Shown in pieces: positions 1 through 11,970 of a DNA stretch of 64,000 nt. Each line of letters opens with the position of its first letter. Positions within the stretch are counted from its first letter, which is position 1. Position numbers and translations under genes: made by a program. Under the pieces are notes generated by a model that saw only the letters and a program-made list of their open reading frames with translations, had not been told where the DNA came from and searched no databases. The stretch is from Edaphochlamys debaryana (Eukaryota > Chlorophyta > Chlorophyceae > Chlamydomonadales): assembly GCA_016858145.1 (NCBI GenBank), contig JAEHOE010000032.1:1-64000 (forward strand), given 5' to 3'.

Positions 1-3000
1 CGGCGGCGGCTCAGATTTCGGAAGTTGACTCCGCCGGACCCCACATTTCGGAAGTTGACTCCCCCAGGCCCCCGCCGCCGCTGCTTCACGCACCTGACGG
101 CCCCAGACTCGGTAGCAAGACCCTGGCGCGGCGGCGGGGCCTCTGCGCGGTGAGCCAGCGGCGGCGGCTCAGATTTCGGAAGTTGACTCTGCCGGACCCC
201 ACATTTCGGAAGTTGACTCCCCCAGGCCCGCCGCCGCCTGCTTCACGCACCTGACGGCCCCAGACTCGTAGCAAGACCCTGGCGGCGCGGCGGGGCTCTG
301 CGCGGTGAGCCAGCGGCGGCGGCTCAGATTTCGGAAGTTGACTCTGCCGGACCCCACATTTCGGAAGTTGACTCCCCAGGCCCCCGCCGCCGCTGCTTCA
401 CGCACCTGACGGCCCCAGACTCGGTAGCAAGACCCTGGCGGCGGCGGCGGGGCCTCTGCGCGGTGAGCCAGCGGCGGCGGCTCAGATTTCGGAAGTTGAC
501 TCTGCCGGACCCCACATTTCGGAAGTTGACTCCCCCAGGCCCCCGCCGCCGCTGCTTCACGCACCTGACGGCCCCAGACTCGGTAGCAAGACCCTGGCGG
601 CGGCGGCGGGGCCTCTGCGCGGTGAGCCAGCGGCGGCGGCTCAGATTTCGGAAGTTGACTCTGCCGGACCCCACATTTCGGAAGTTGACTCCCCCAGGCC
701 CCCGCCGCCGCTGCTTCACGCACCTGACGGCCCCAGACTCGGTAGCAAGACCCTGGCGGCGGCGGCGGGGCCTCTGCGCGGTGAGCCAGCGGCGGCGGCT
801 CAGATTTCGGAAGTTGACTCTGCCGGACCCCACATTTCGGAAGTTGACTCCCCAGGCCCCGCCGCCGCTGCTTCACGCACCTGACGGCCCCAGACTCGGT
901 AGCAAGACCCTGGCGGCGGCGGCGGGGCCTCTGCGCGGCTGAACCAGCGGCAGGCGGCTCAGATTTCGGAAGTTTGACTCTGCCGGAACCCCACATTTCG
1001 GAAGTTGACTCCCCCATCCCCCTCCGCCGCTGCTTCACCGCACCTGACGGCCCCCAACCTCGGTATAAGACCCTGGAGGCGGCGCGGGGCCGTCTCTGCG
1101 CGGTGAGCCACGGCTGCGGCTCAGATTTCGGAAGTTTGACATCCGCCGGAACCCACATTCTGGAAGTTGACTCCCCCCTTCCCCCCCCCCCCCCCCCCCC
1201 CCCCTCCGCCGCTGCTTCACGCACCTGACTGCCCCAGACTCGGTAGCAAGACCCTGGAGGCGGGCGGCGGGGCCTCTGCGCGGTGAGCCCAGCGGGCGGC
1301 GGCTCAGATTTCGGAAGTTGACTCTGCCGGACCCCACATTTCGGAAGTTGACTCCCCCAGGCCCCCGCCGCCGCTGCTTCACGCACCTGACGGCCCCAGA
1401 CTCGGTAGCAAGACCCTGGCGGCGGCGGCGGGGCCTCTGCGCGGTGAGCCAGCGGCGCGGCTCAGATTTTCGGAAGTGACTCCTGCCGGACCCACATTTC
1501 GGAAGTTGACTCCCCCAGGCCCCCGCCGCCGCTGCTTCACGCACCTGACGGCCCCAGACTCGGTAGCAAGACCCTGGCGGCGGCGGCGGGGCCTCTGCGC
1601 GGTGACCAGCCGGCGGCGGCTCAGATTTCGGAAGTTGACTCTGCCGGACCCCACATTTCGGAGTTGACTCCCCCAGGCCCCCGCCGCCGCTGCTTCACGC
1701 ACCTGACGGCCCCCAGACTCGGTAGCAAGACCCTGGCGGCGGCGGCGGGGCCTCTGCGCGGTGAGCCAGCAGGCGGCGGCTCAGATTTCGGAAGTTGACT
1801 CTGCCGGACCCCACATTTCGGAAGTTGACTCCCCAGGCCCCCGCCGCCGCTGCTTCACGCACCTGACGGCCCCAGACTCGGTAGCAAGACCCTGGCGGCG
1901 GCGGCGGGGCCTCTGCGCGGTGAGCCAGCGGCGGCGGCTCAGATTTCGGAAGTTGACTCTGCCGGACCCCACATTTCGGAAGTTGACTCCCCAGGCCCCC
2001 GCCGCCGCTGCTTCACGCACCTGACGGCCCCAGACTCGGTAGCAAGACCCTGGCGGCGGCGGCGGGGCCTCTGCGCGGTGAAGCCAGCGGCGGCGGCTCA
2101 GATTTCGGAAGTTGACTCTGCCGGACCCCACATTTCGGAAGTTGACTCCCCCAGGCCCCGCCGCCGCTGCTTCACGCACCTGACGGCCCCAGACTCGGTA
2201 GCAAGACCCTGGCGGCGGCGGCGGGGCCTCTGCGCGGTGAGCCAGCGGCGGCGGGCTCAGATTTCGGAAGTTGACTCCGCCGGACCCCACATTTCGGAAG
2301 TTGACTCCCCCAGGCCCCCGCCGCCGCTGCTTCACGCACCTGACGGCCCCAGACTCGGTAGCAAGACCCTGGCGGCGGCGGCGGGGCCTCTGCGCGGTGA
2401 GCCAGCGGCGGCGGCTCAGATTTCGGAAGTTGACTCTGCCGGACCCCAACATTTCGGAAGTTGACTCCCCCAGGCCCCCGCCGCCGCTGCTTCACGCACC
2501 TGACGGCCCCAGACTCGGTAGCAAGACCCTGGCGGCGGCGGCGGGGCCTCTGCGCGGTGAGCCAGCGGCGGCGGCTCAGATTTCGGAAGTTGACTCTGCC
2601 GGACCCCACATTTCGGAAGTTGACTCCCCCAGGCCCCCGCCGCCGCTGCTTCACGCACCTGACGGCCCCAGACTCGGTAGCAAGACCCTGGCGGCGGCGG
2701 CGGGGCCTCTGCGCGGTGAGCCAGCGGCGGCGGCTCAGATTTCGGAAGTTGACTCTGCCGGACCCCACATTTCGGAAGTTGACTCCCCCAGGCCCCCGCC
2801 GCCGCTGCTTCACGCACCTGACGGCCCCAGACTCGGTAGCAAGACCCTGGCGGCGGCGGCGGGGCCTCTGCGCGGTGAGCCAGCGGCGGCGGCTCAGATT
2901 TCGGAAGTTGACTCTGCCGGACCCCACATTTCGGAAGTTGACTCCCCCAGGCCCCCGCCGCCGCTGCTTCACGCACCTGACGGCCCCAGACTCGGTAGCA

Positions 3001-5105
3001 AGACCCTGGCGGCGGCGGCGGGGCCTCTGCGCGGTGAGCCAGCGGCGGCGGCTCAGATTTCGGAAGTTGACTCTGCCGGACCCCACATTTCGGAAGTTGA
3101 CTCCCCCAGGCCCCCGCCGCCGCTGCTTTCACGCACCTGACGGCCCCAGACTCGGTAGCAAGACCCTGGCGGCGGCGGCGGGGCCTCTGCGCGGTGAGCC
3201 AGCGGCGGCGGCTCAGATTTCGGAAGTTGACTCTGCCGGACCCCACATTTCGGAAGTTGACTCCCCCAGGCCCCCGCCGCCGCTGCTTCACGCACCTGAC
3301 GGGCCCCAGACTCGGTAGCAAGACCCTGGCGGCGGCGGCGGGGCCTCTGCGCGGTGAGCCAGCGGCGGCGGCTCAGATTTCGGAAGTTGACTCTGCCGGA
3401 CCCCACATTTCGGAAGTTGACTCCCCCAGGCCCCCGCCGCCGCTGCTTCACGCACCTGACGGCCCCAGACTCGGTAGCAAGACCCTGGCGGCGGCGGCGG
3501 GGCCTCTGCGCGGTGAGCCAGCGGCGGCGGCTCAGATTTCGGAAGTTGACTCTGCCGGACCCCACATTTCGGAAGTTGACTCCCCCAGGCCCCCGCCGCC
3601 GCTGCTTCACGCACCTGACGGCCCCAGACTCGGTAGCAAGACCCTGGCGGCGGCGGCGGGGCCTCTGCGCGGTGAGCCAGCGGCGGCGGCTCAGATTTCG
3701 GAAGTTGACTCTGCCGGACCCCACATTTCGGAAGTTGACTCCCCCAGGCCCCCGCCGCCGCTGCTTCACGCACCTGACGGCCCCAGACTCGGTAGCAAGA
3801 CCCTGGCGGCGGCGGCGGGGCCTCTGCGCGGCTGAAGCCAGCGGCGGCGGCTCAGATTTCGGAAGTTGACTCTGCCGGACCCCACATTTCGGAAGTTGAC
3901 TCCCCCAGGCCCCCGCCGCCGCTGCTTCACGCACCTGACGGCCCCAGACTCGGTAGCAAGACCCTGGCGGCGGCGGCGGGGCCTCTGCGCGGTGATGCCA
4001 GCGGCGGCGGCTCAGATTTCGGAAGTTGACTCTGCCGGACCCCACATTTCGGAAGTTGACTCCCCCAGGCCCCCGCCGCCGCTGCTTCACGCACCTGACG
4101 GCCCCAGACTCGGTAGCAAGACCCTGGCGGCGGCGGCGGGGCCTCTGCGCGGCGAACCAGCGGCGGCGGCTCAGATTTCGGAAGTTGACTCTGCCGGACC
4201 CCACATTTCGGAAGTTGACTCCCCCAGGCCCCCGCCGCCGCTGCTTCACGCACCTGACGGCCCCAGACTCGGTAGCAAGACCCTGGCGGCGGCGGCGGGG
4301 CCTCTGCGCGGCGAACCAGCGGCGGCGGCTCAGATTTCGGAAGTTGACTCTGCCGGACCCCCACATTTCGGAAGTTGACTCCCCCAGGCCCCCGCCGCCG
4401 CTGCTTCACGCACCTGACGGCCCCAGACTCGGTAGCAAGACCCTGGCGGCGGCGGCGGGGGCCTCTGCGCGGTGAGCCAGCGGCGGCGGCTCAGATTTCG
4501 GAAGTTGACTCTGCCGGACCCACATTTCGGAAGTTGACTCCCCCAGGCCCCCGCCGCCGCTGCTTCACGCACCTGACGGCCCCAGACTCGGTAGCAAGAC
4601 CCTGGCGGCGGCGGCGGGGCCTCTGCGCGGCGAACCTGCGGCGGCCGGCTCAGATTTCGGAAGTTGACTCTGCCGGACCCCACATTTCGGAAGTTGACTC
4701 CCCCAGGCCCCCGCCGCCGCTGCTTCACGCACCTGACGGCCCCAGACTCGGTAGCAAGACCCTGGCGGCGGCGGCGGGGCCTCTGCGCGGCTGAAGCCAT
4801 GCGGCGGCGGCTCAGATTTCGGAAGTTGACTCTGCCGGACCCCCACATTTCGGAAGTTGACTCCCCCAGGCCCCCGCCGCCGCTGCTTCACGCACCTGAC
4901 GGCCCCAGACTCGGTAGCAAGACCCTGGCGGCGGCGGCGGGGCCTCTGCGCGGTGAGCCAGCGGCGGCGGCTCAGATTTCGGAAGTTGACTCTGCCGGAC
5001 CCCACATTTCGGAAGTTGACTCCCCCAGGCCCCCGCCGCCGCTGCTTCACGCACCTGACGGCCCCAGACTCGGTAGCAAGACCCTGGCGGCGGCGGCGGG
5101 GCCTC
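1..5105. repeat. Degenerate, indel-rich left part of satellite array 1
   Basis: These monomers carry many single-base insertions and deletions, mostly in homopolymers and GGC runs, unlike the near-perfect copies that follow. The worst stretch is about 940-1270, with extra or missing bases in most motifs and a run of 24 C at 1181-1204. Beyond about 2000 the errors thin out to roughly one per monomer or fewer, including the variant prefixes GCTGAAGCC and GCGAACC in place of GTGAGCC. The pattern fits either an old, unhomogenised array edge or poorly polished long-read sequence near a contig end; the sequence alone cannot separate these. Confidence 0.85.
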
Positions 5106-6399
5106 TGCGCGGTGAAGCCAGCGGCGGCGGCTCAGATTTCGGAAGTTGACTCTGCCGGACCCCACATTTCGGAAGTTGACTCCCCCAGGCCCCCGCCGCC
5201 GCTGCTTCACGCACCTGACGGCCCCAGACTCGGTAGCAAGACCCTGGCGGCGGCGGCGGGGCCTCTGCGCGGGAAGCCAGCGGCGGCGGCTCAGATTTCG
5301 GAAGTTGACTCTGCCGGACCCCACATTTCGGAAGTTGACTCCCCCAGGCCCCCGCCGCCGCTGCTTCACGCACCTGACGGCCCCAGACTCGGTAGCAAGA
5401 CCCTGGCGGCGGCGGCGGGGCCTCTGCGCGGTGAGCCAGCGGCGGCGGCTCAGATTTCGGAAGTTGACTCTGCCGGACCCCACATTTCGGAAGTTGACTC
5501 CCCCAGGCCCCCGCCGCCGCTGCTTCACGCACCTGACGGCCCCAGACTCGGTAGCAAGACCCTGGCGGCGGCGGCGGGGCCTCTGCGCGGTGAGCCAGCG
5601 GCGGCGGCTCAGATTTCGGAAGTTGACTCTGCCGGACCCCACATTTCGGAAGTTGACTCCCCCAGGCCCCCGCCGCCGCTGCTTCACGCACCTGACGGCC
5701 CCAGACTCGGTAGCAAGACCCTGGCGGCGGCGGCGGGGCCTCTGCGCGGTGAGCCAGCGGCGGCGGCTCAGATTTCGGAAGTTGACTCTGCCGGACCCCA
5801 CATTTCGGAAGTTGACTCCCCCAGGCCCCCGCCGCCGCTGCTTCACGCACCTGACGGCCCCAGACTCGGTAGCAAGACCCTGGCGGCGGCGGCGGGGCCT
5901 CTGCGCGGTGAGCCAGCGGCGGCGGCTCAGATTTCGGAAGTTGACTCTGCCGGACCCCACATTTCGGAAGTTGACTCCCCCAGGCCCCCGCCGCCGCTGC
6001 TTCACGCACCTGACGGCCCCAGACTCGGTAGCAAGACCCTGGCGGCGGCGGCGGGGCCTCTGCGCGGTGAGCCAGCGGCGGCGGCTCAGATTTCGGAAGT
6101 TGACTCTGCCGGACCCCACATTTCGGAAGTTGACTCCCCCAGGCCCCCGCCGCCGCTGCTTCACGCACCTGACGGCCCCAGACTCAGTAGCAAGACCCTG
6201 GCGGCGGCGGCGGGGCCTCTGCGCGGTGAGCCAGCGGCGGCGGCTCAGATTTCGGAAGTTGACTCTGCCGGACCCCACATTTCGGAAGTTGACTCCCCCA
6301 GGCCCCCGCCGCCGCTGCTTCACGCACCTGACGGCCCCAGACTCGGTAGCAAGACCCTGGCGGCGGCGGCGGGGCCTCTGCGCGGTGAGCCAGCGACGG

Positions 6400-9300
6400 C
6401 GGCTCAGATTTCGGAAGTTGACTCTGCCGGACCCCACATTTCGGAAGTTGACTCCCCCAGGCCCCCGCCGCCGCTGCTTCACGCACCTGACGGCCCCAGA
6501 CTCGGTAGCAAGACCCTGGCGGCGGCGGCGGGGCCTCTGCGCGGTGAGCCAGCGGCGGCGGCTCAGATTTCGGAAGTTGACTCTGCCGGACCCCACATTT
6601 CGGAAGTTGACTCCCCCAGGCCCCCGCCGCCGCTGCTTCACGCACCTGACGGCCCCAGACTCGGTAGCAAGACCCTGGCGGCGGCGGCGGGGCCTCTGCG
6701 CGGTGAGCCAGCGGCGGCGGCTCAGATTTCGGAAGTTGACTCTGCCGGACCCCACATTTCGGAAGTTGACTCCCCCAGGCCCCCGCCGCCGCTGCTTCAC
6801 GCACCTGACGGCCCCAGACTCGGTAGCAAGACCCTGGCGGCGGCGGCGGGGCCTCTGCGCGGTGAGCCAGCGGCGGCGGCTCAGATTTCGGAAGTTGACT
6901 CTGCCGGACCCCACATTTCGGAAGTTGACTCCCCCAGGCCCCCGCCGCCGCTGCTTCACGCACCTGACGGCCCCAGACTCGGTAGCAAGACCCTGGCGGC
7001 GGCGGCGGGGCCTCTGCGCGGTGAGCCAGCGGCGGCGGCTCAGATTTCGGAAGTTGACTCTGCCGGACCCCACATTTCGGAAGTTGACTCCCCCAGGCCC
7101 CCGCCGCCGCTGCTTCACGCACCTGACGGCCCCAGACTCGGTAGCAAGACCCTGGCGGCGGCGGCGGGGCCTCTGCGCGGTGAGCCAGCGGCGGCGGCTC
7201 AGATTTCGGAAGTTGACTCTGCCGGACCCCACATTTCGGAAGTTGACTCCCCCAGGCCCCCGCCGCCGCTGCTTCACGCACCTGACGGCCCCAGACTCGG
7301 TAGCAAGACCCTGGCGGCGGCGGCGGGGCCTCTGCGCGGTGAGCCAGCGGCGGCGGCTCAGATTTCGGAAGTTGACTCTGCCGGACCCCACATTTCGGAA
7401 GTTGACTCCCCCAGGCCCCCGCCGCCGCTGCTTCACGCACCTGACGGCCCCAGACTCGGTAGCAAGACCCTGGCGGCGGCGGCGGGGCCTCTGCGCGGTG
7501 AGCCAGCGGCGGCGGCTCAGATTTCGGAAGTTGACTCTGCCGGACCCCACATTTCGGAAGTTGACTCCCCCAGGCCCCCGCCGCCGCTGCTTCACGCACC
7601 TGACGGCCCCAGACTCGGTAGCAAGACCCTGGCGGCGGCGGCGGGGCCTCTGCGCGGTGAGCCAGCGGCGGCGGCTCAGATTTCGGAAGTTGACTCTGCC
7701 GGACCCCACATTTCGGAAGTTGACTCCCCCAGGCCCCCGCCGCCGCTGCTTCACGCACCTGACGGCCCCAGACTCGGTAGCAAGACCCTGGCGGCGGCGG
7801 CGGGGCCTCTGCGCGGTGAGCCAGCGGCGGCGGCTCAGATTTCGGAAGTTGACTCTGCCGGACCCCACATTTCGGAAGTTGACTCCCCCAGGCCCCCGCC
7901 GCCGCTGCTTCACGCACCTGACGGCCCCAGACTCGGTAGCAAGACCCTGGCGGCGGCGGCGGGGCCTCTGCGCGGTGAGCCAGCGGCGGCGGCTCAGATT
8001 TCGGAAGTTGACTCTGCCGGACCCCACATTTCGGAAGTTGACTCCCCCAGGCCCCCGCCGCCGCTGCTTCACGCACCTGACGGCCCCAGACTCGGTAGCA
8101 AGACCCTGGCGGCGGCGGCGGGGCCTCTGCGCGGTGAGCCAGCGGCGGCGGCTCAGATTTCGGAAGTTGACTCTGCCGGACCCCACATTTCGGAAGTTGA
8201 CTCCCCCAGGCCCCCGCCGCCGCTGCTTCACGCACCTGACGGCCCCAGACTCGGTAGCAAGACCCTGGCGGCGGCGGCGGGGCCTCTGCGCGGTGAGCCA
8301 GCGGCGGCGGCTCAGATTTCGGAAGTTGACTCTGCCGGACCCCACATTTCGGAAGTTGACTCCCCCAGGCCCCCGCCGCCGCTGCTTCACGCACCTGACG
8401 GCCCCAGACTCGGTAGCAAGACCCTGGCGGCGGCGGCGGGGCCTCTGCGCGGTGAGCCAGCGGCGGCGGCTCAGATTTCGGAAGTTGACTCTGCCGGACC
8501 CCACATTTCGGAAGTTGACTCCCCCAGGCCCCCGCCGCCGCTGCTTCACGCACCTGACGGCCCCAGACTCGGTAGCAAGACCCTGGCGGCGGCGGCGGGG
8601 CCTCTGCGCGGTGAGCCAGCGGCGGCGGCTCAGATTTCGGAAGTTGACTCTGCCGGACCCCACATTTCGGAAGTTGACTCCCCCAGGCCCCCGCCGCCGC
8701 TGCTTCACGCACCTGACGGCCCCAGACTCGGTAGCAAGACCCTGGCGGCGGCGGCGGGGCCTCTGCGCGGTGAGCCAGCGGCGGCGGCTCAGATTTCGGA
8801 AGTTGACTCTGCCGGACCCCACATTTCGGAAGTTGACTCCCCCAGGCCCCCGCCGCCGCTGCTTCACGCACCTGACGGCCCCAGACTCGGTAGCAAGACC
8901 CTGGCGGCGGCGGCGGGGCCTCTGCGCGGTGAGCCAGCGGCGGCGGCTCAGATTTCGGAAGTTGACTCTGCCGGACCCCACATTTCGGAAGTTGACTCCC
9001 CCAGGCCCCCGCCGCCGCTGCTTCACGCACCTGACGGCCCCAGACTCGGTAGCAAGACCCTGGCGGCGGCGGCGGGGCCTCTGCGCGGTGAGCCAGCGGC
9101 GGCGGCTCAGATTTCGGAAGTTGACTCTGCCGGACCCCACATTTCGGAAGTTGACTCCCCCAGGCCCCCGCCGCCGCTGCTTCACGCACCTGACGGCCCC
9201 AGACTCGGTAGCAAGACCCTGGCGGCGGCGGCGGGGCCTCTGCGCGGTGAGCCAGCGGCGGCGGCTCAGATTTCGGAAGTTGACTCTGCCGGACCCCACA

Positions 9301-11970
9301 TTTCGGAAGTTGACTCCCCCAGGCCCCCGCCGCCGCTGCTTCACGCACCTGACGGCCCCAGACTCGGTAGCAAGACCCTGGCGGCGGCGGCGGGGCCTCT
9401 GCGCGGTGAGCCAGCGGCGGCGGCTCAGATTTCGGAAGTTGACTCTGCCGGACCCCACATTTCGGAAGTTGACTCCCCCAGGCCCCCGCCGCCGCTGCTT
9501 CACGCACCTGACGGCCCCAGACTCGGTAGCAAGACCCTGGCGGCGGCGGCGGGGCCTCTGCGCGGTGAGCCAGCGGCGGCGGCTCAGATTTCGGAAGTTG
9601 ACTCTGCCGGACCCCACATTTCGGAAGTTGACTCCCCCAGGCCCCCGCCGCCGCTGCTTCACGCACCTGACGGCCCCAGACTCGGTAGCAAGACCCTGGC
9701 GGCGGCGGCGGGGCCTCTGCGCGGTGAGCCAGCGGCGGCGGCTCAGATTTCGGAAGTTGACTCTGCCGGACCCCACATTTCGGAAGTTGACTCCCCCAGG
9801 CCCCCGCCGCCGCTGCTTCACGCACCTGACGGCCCCAGACTCGGTAGCAAGACCCTGGCGGCGGCGGCGGGGCCTCTGCGCGGTGAGCCAGCGGCGGCGG
9901 CTCAGATTTCGGAAGTTGACTCTGCCGGACCCCACATTTCGGAAGTTGACTCCCCCAGGCCCCCGCCGCCGCTGCTTCACGCACCTGACGGCCCCAGACT
10001 CGGTAGCAAGACCCTGGCGGCGGCGGCGGGGCCTCTGCGCGGTGAGCCAGCGGCGGCGGCTCAGATTTCGGAAGTTGACTCTGCCGGACCCCACATTTCG
10101 GAAGTTGACTCCCCCAGGCCCCCGCCGCCGCTGCTTCACGCACCTGACGGCCCCAGACTCGGTAGCAAGACCCTGGCGGCGGCGGCGGGGCCTCTGCGCG
10201 GTGAGCCAGCGGCGGCGGCTCAGATTTCGGAAGTTGACTCTGCCGGACCCCACATTTCGGAAGTTGACTCCCCCAGGCCCCCGCCGCCGCTGCTTCACGC
10301 ACCTGACGGCCCCAGACTCGGTAGCAAGACCCTGGCGGCGGCGGCGGGGCCTCTGCGCGGTGAGCCAGCGGCGGCGGCTCAGATTTCGGAAGTTGACTCT
10401 GCCGGACCCCACATTTCGGAAGTTGACTCCCCCAGGCCCCCGCCGCCGCTGCTTCACGCACCTGACGGCCCCAGACTCGGTAGCAAGACCCTGGCGGCGG
10501 CGGCGGGGCCTCTGCGCGGTGAGCCAGCGGCGGCGGCTCAGATTTCGGAAGTTGACTCTGCCGGACCCCACATTTCGGAAGTTGACTCCCCCAGGCCCCC
10601 GCCGCCGCTGCTTCACGCACCTGACGGCCCCAGACTCGGTAGCAAGACCCTGGCGGCGGCGGCGGGGCCTCTGCGCGGTGAGCCAGCGGCGGCGGCTCAG
10701 ATTTCGGAAGTTGACTCTGCCGGACCCCACATTTCGGAAGTTGACTCCCCCAGGCCCCCGCCGCCGCTGCTTCACGCACCTGACGGCCCCAGACTCGGTA
10801 GCAAGACCCTGGCGGCGGCGGCGGGGCCTCTGCGCGGTGAGCCAGCGGCGGCGGCTCAGATTTCGGAAGTTGACTCTGCCGGACCCCACATTTCGGAAGT
10901 TGACTCCCCCAGGCCCCCGCCGCCGCTGCTTCACGCACCTGACGGCCCCAGACTCGGTAGCAAGACCCTGGCGGCGGCGGCGGGGCCTCTGCGCGGTGAG
11001 CCAGCGGCGGCGGCTCAGATTTCGGAAGTTGACTCTGCCGGACCCCACATTTCGGAAGTTGACTCCCCCAGGCCCCCGCCGCCGCTGCTTCACGCACCTG
11101 ACGGCCCCAGACTCGGTAGCAAGACCCTGGCGGCGGCGGCGGGGCCTCTGCGCGGTGAGCCAGCGGCGGCGGCTCAGATTTCGGAAGTTGACTCTGCCGG
11201 ACCCCACATTTCGGAAGTTGACTCCCCCAGGCCCCCGCCGCCGCTGCTTCACGCACCTGACGGCCCCAGACTCGGTAGCAAGACCCTGGCGGCGGCGGCG
11301 GGGCCTCTGCGCGGTGAGCCAGCGGCGGCGGCTCAGATTTCGGAAGTTGACTCTGCCGGACCCCACATTTCGGAAGTTGACTCCCCCAGGCCCCCGCCGC
11401 CGCTGCTTCACGCACCTGACGGCCCCAGACTCGGTAGCAAGACCCTGGCGGCGGCGGCGGGGCCTCTGCGCGGTGAGCCAGCGGCGGCGGCTCAGATTTC
11501 GGAAGTTGACTCTGCCGGACCCCACATTTCGGAAGTTGACTCCCCCAGGCCCCCGCCGCCGCTGCTTCACGCACCTGACGGCCCCAGACTCGGTAGCAAG
11601 ACCCTGGCGGCGGCGGCGGGGCCTCTGCGCGGTGAGCCAGCGGCGGCGGCTCAGATTTCGGAAGTTGACTCTGCCGGACCCCACATTTCGGAAGTTGACT
11701 CCCCCAGGCCCCCGCCGCCGCTGCTTCACGCACCTGACGGCCCCAGACTCGGTAGCAAGACCCTGGCGGCGGCGGCGGGGCCTCTGCGCGGTGAGCCAGC
11801 GGCGGCGGCTCAGATTTCGGAAGTTGACTCTGCCGGACCCCACATTTCGGAAGTTGACTCCCCCAGGCCCCCGCCGCCGCTGCTTCACGCACCTGACGGC
11901 CCCAGACTCGGTAGCAAGACCCTGGCGGCGGCGGCGGGGCCTCTGCGCGGTGAGCCAGCGGCGGCGGCTC
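6400..11970. repeat. Homogeneous core of satellite array 1
   Basis: About 35 consecutive 159-bp monomers with no difference that I could see by eye. Just before it are single substitutions at about 6185 (CAGACTCAGTAGC) and 6394 (AGCGACGG). It ends at about 11974, where a 2-bp insertion gives a 161-bp monomer. Such a perfect block fits recent amplification or continuing homogenisation by unequal exchange or gene conversion. The true copy number may differ from the assembled number. Confidence 0.9.

Noticed and set aside
5106..11970. CENP-B box in the monomer
   Set aside because: TTTCGGAAGTTGACT does not fit the NTTCGNNNNANNCGGGN core.
5106..11970. WRKY-type W-box (TTGACT) or ETS-like GGAAGT sites as regulatory elements
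   Set aside because: Both motifs are present twice per monomer, but short matches multiplied by tandem copying are not evidence of regulation.
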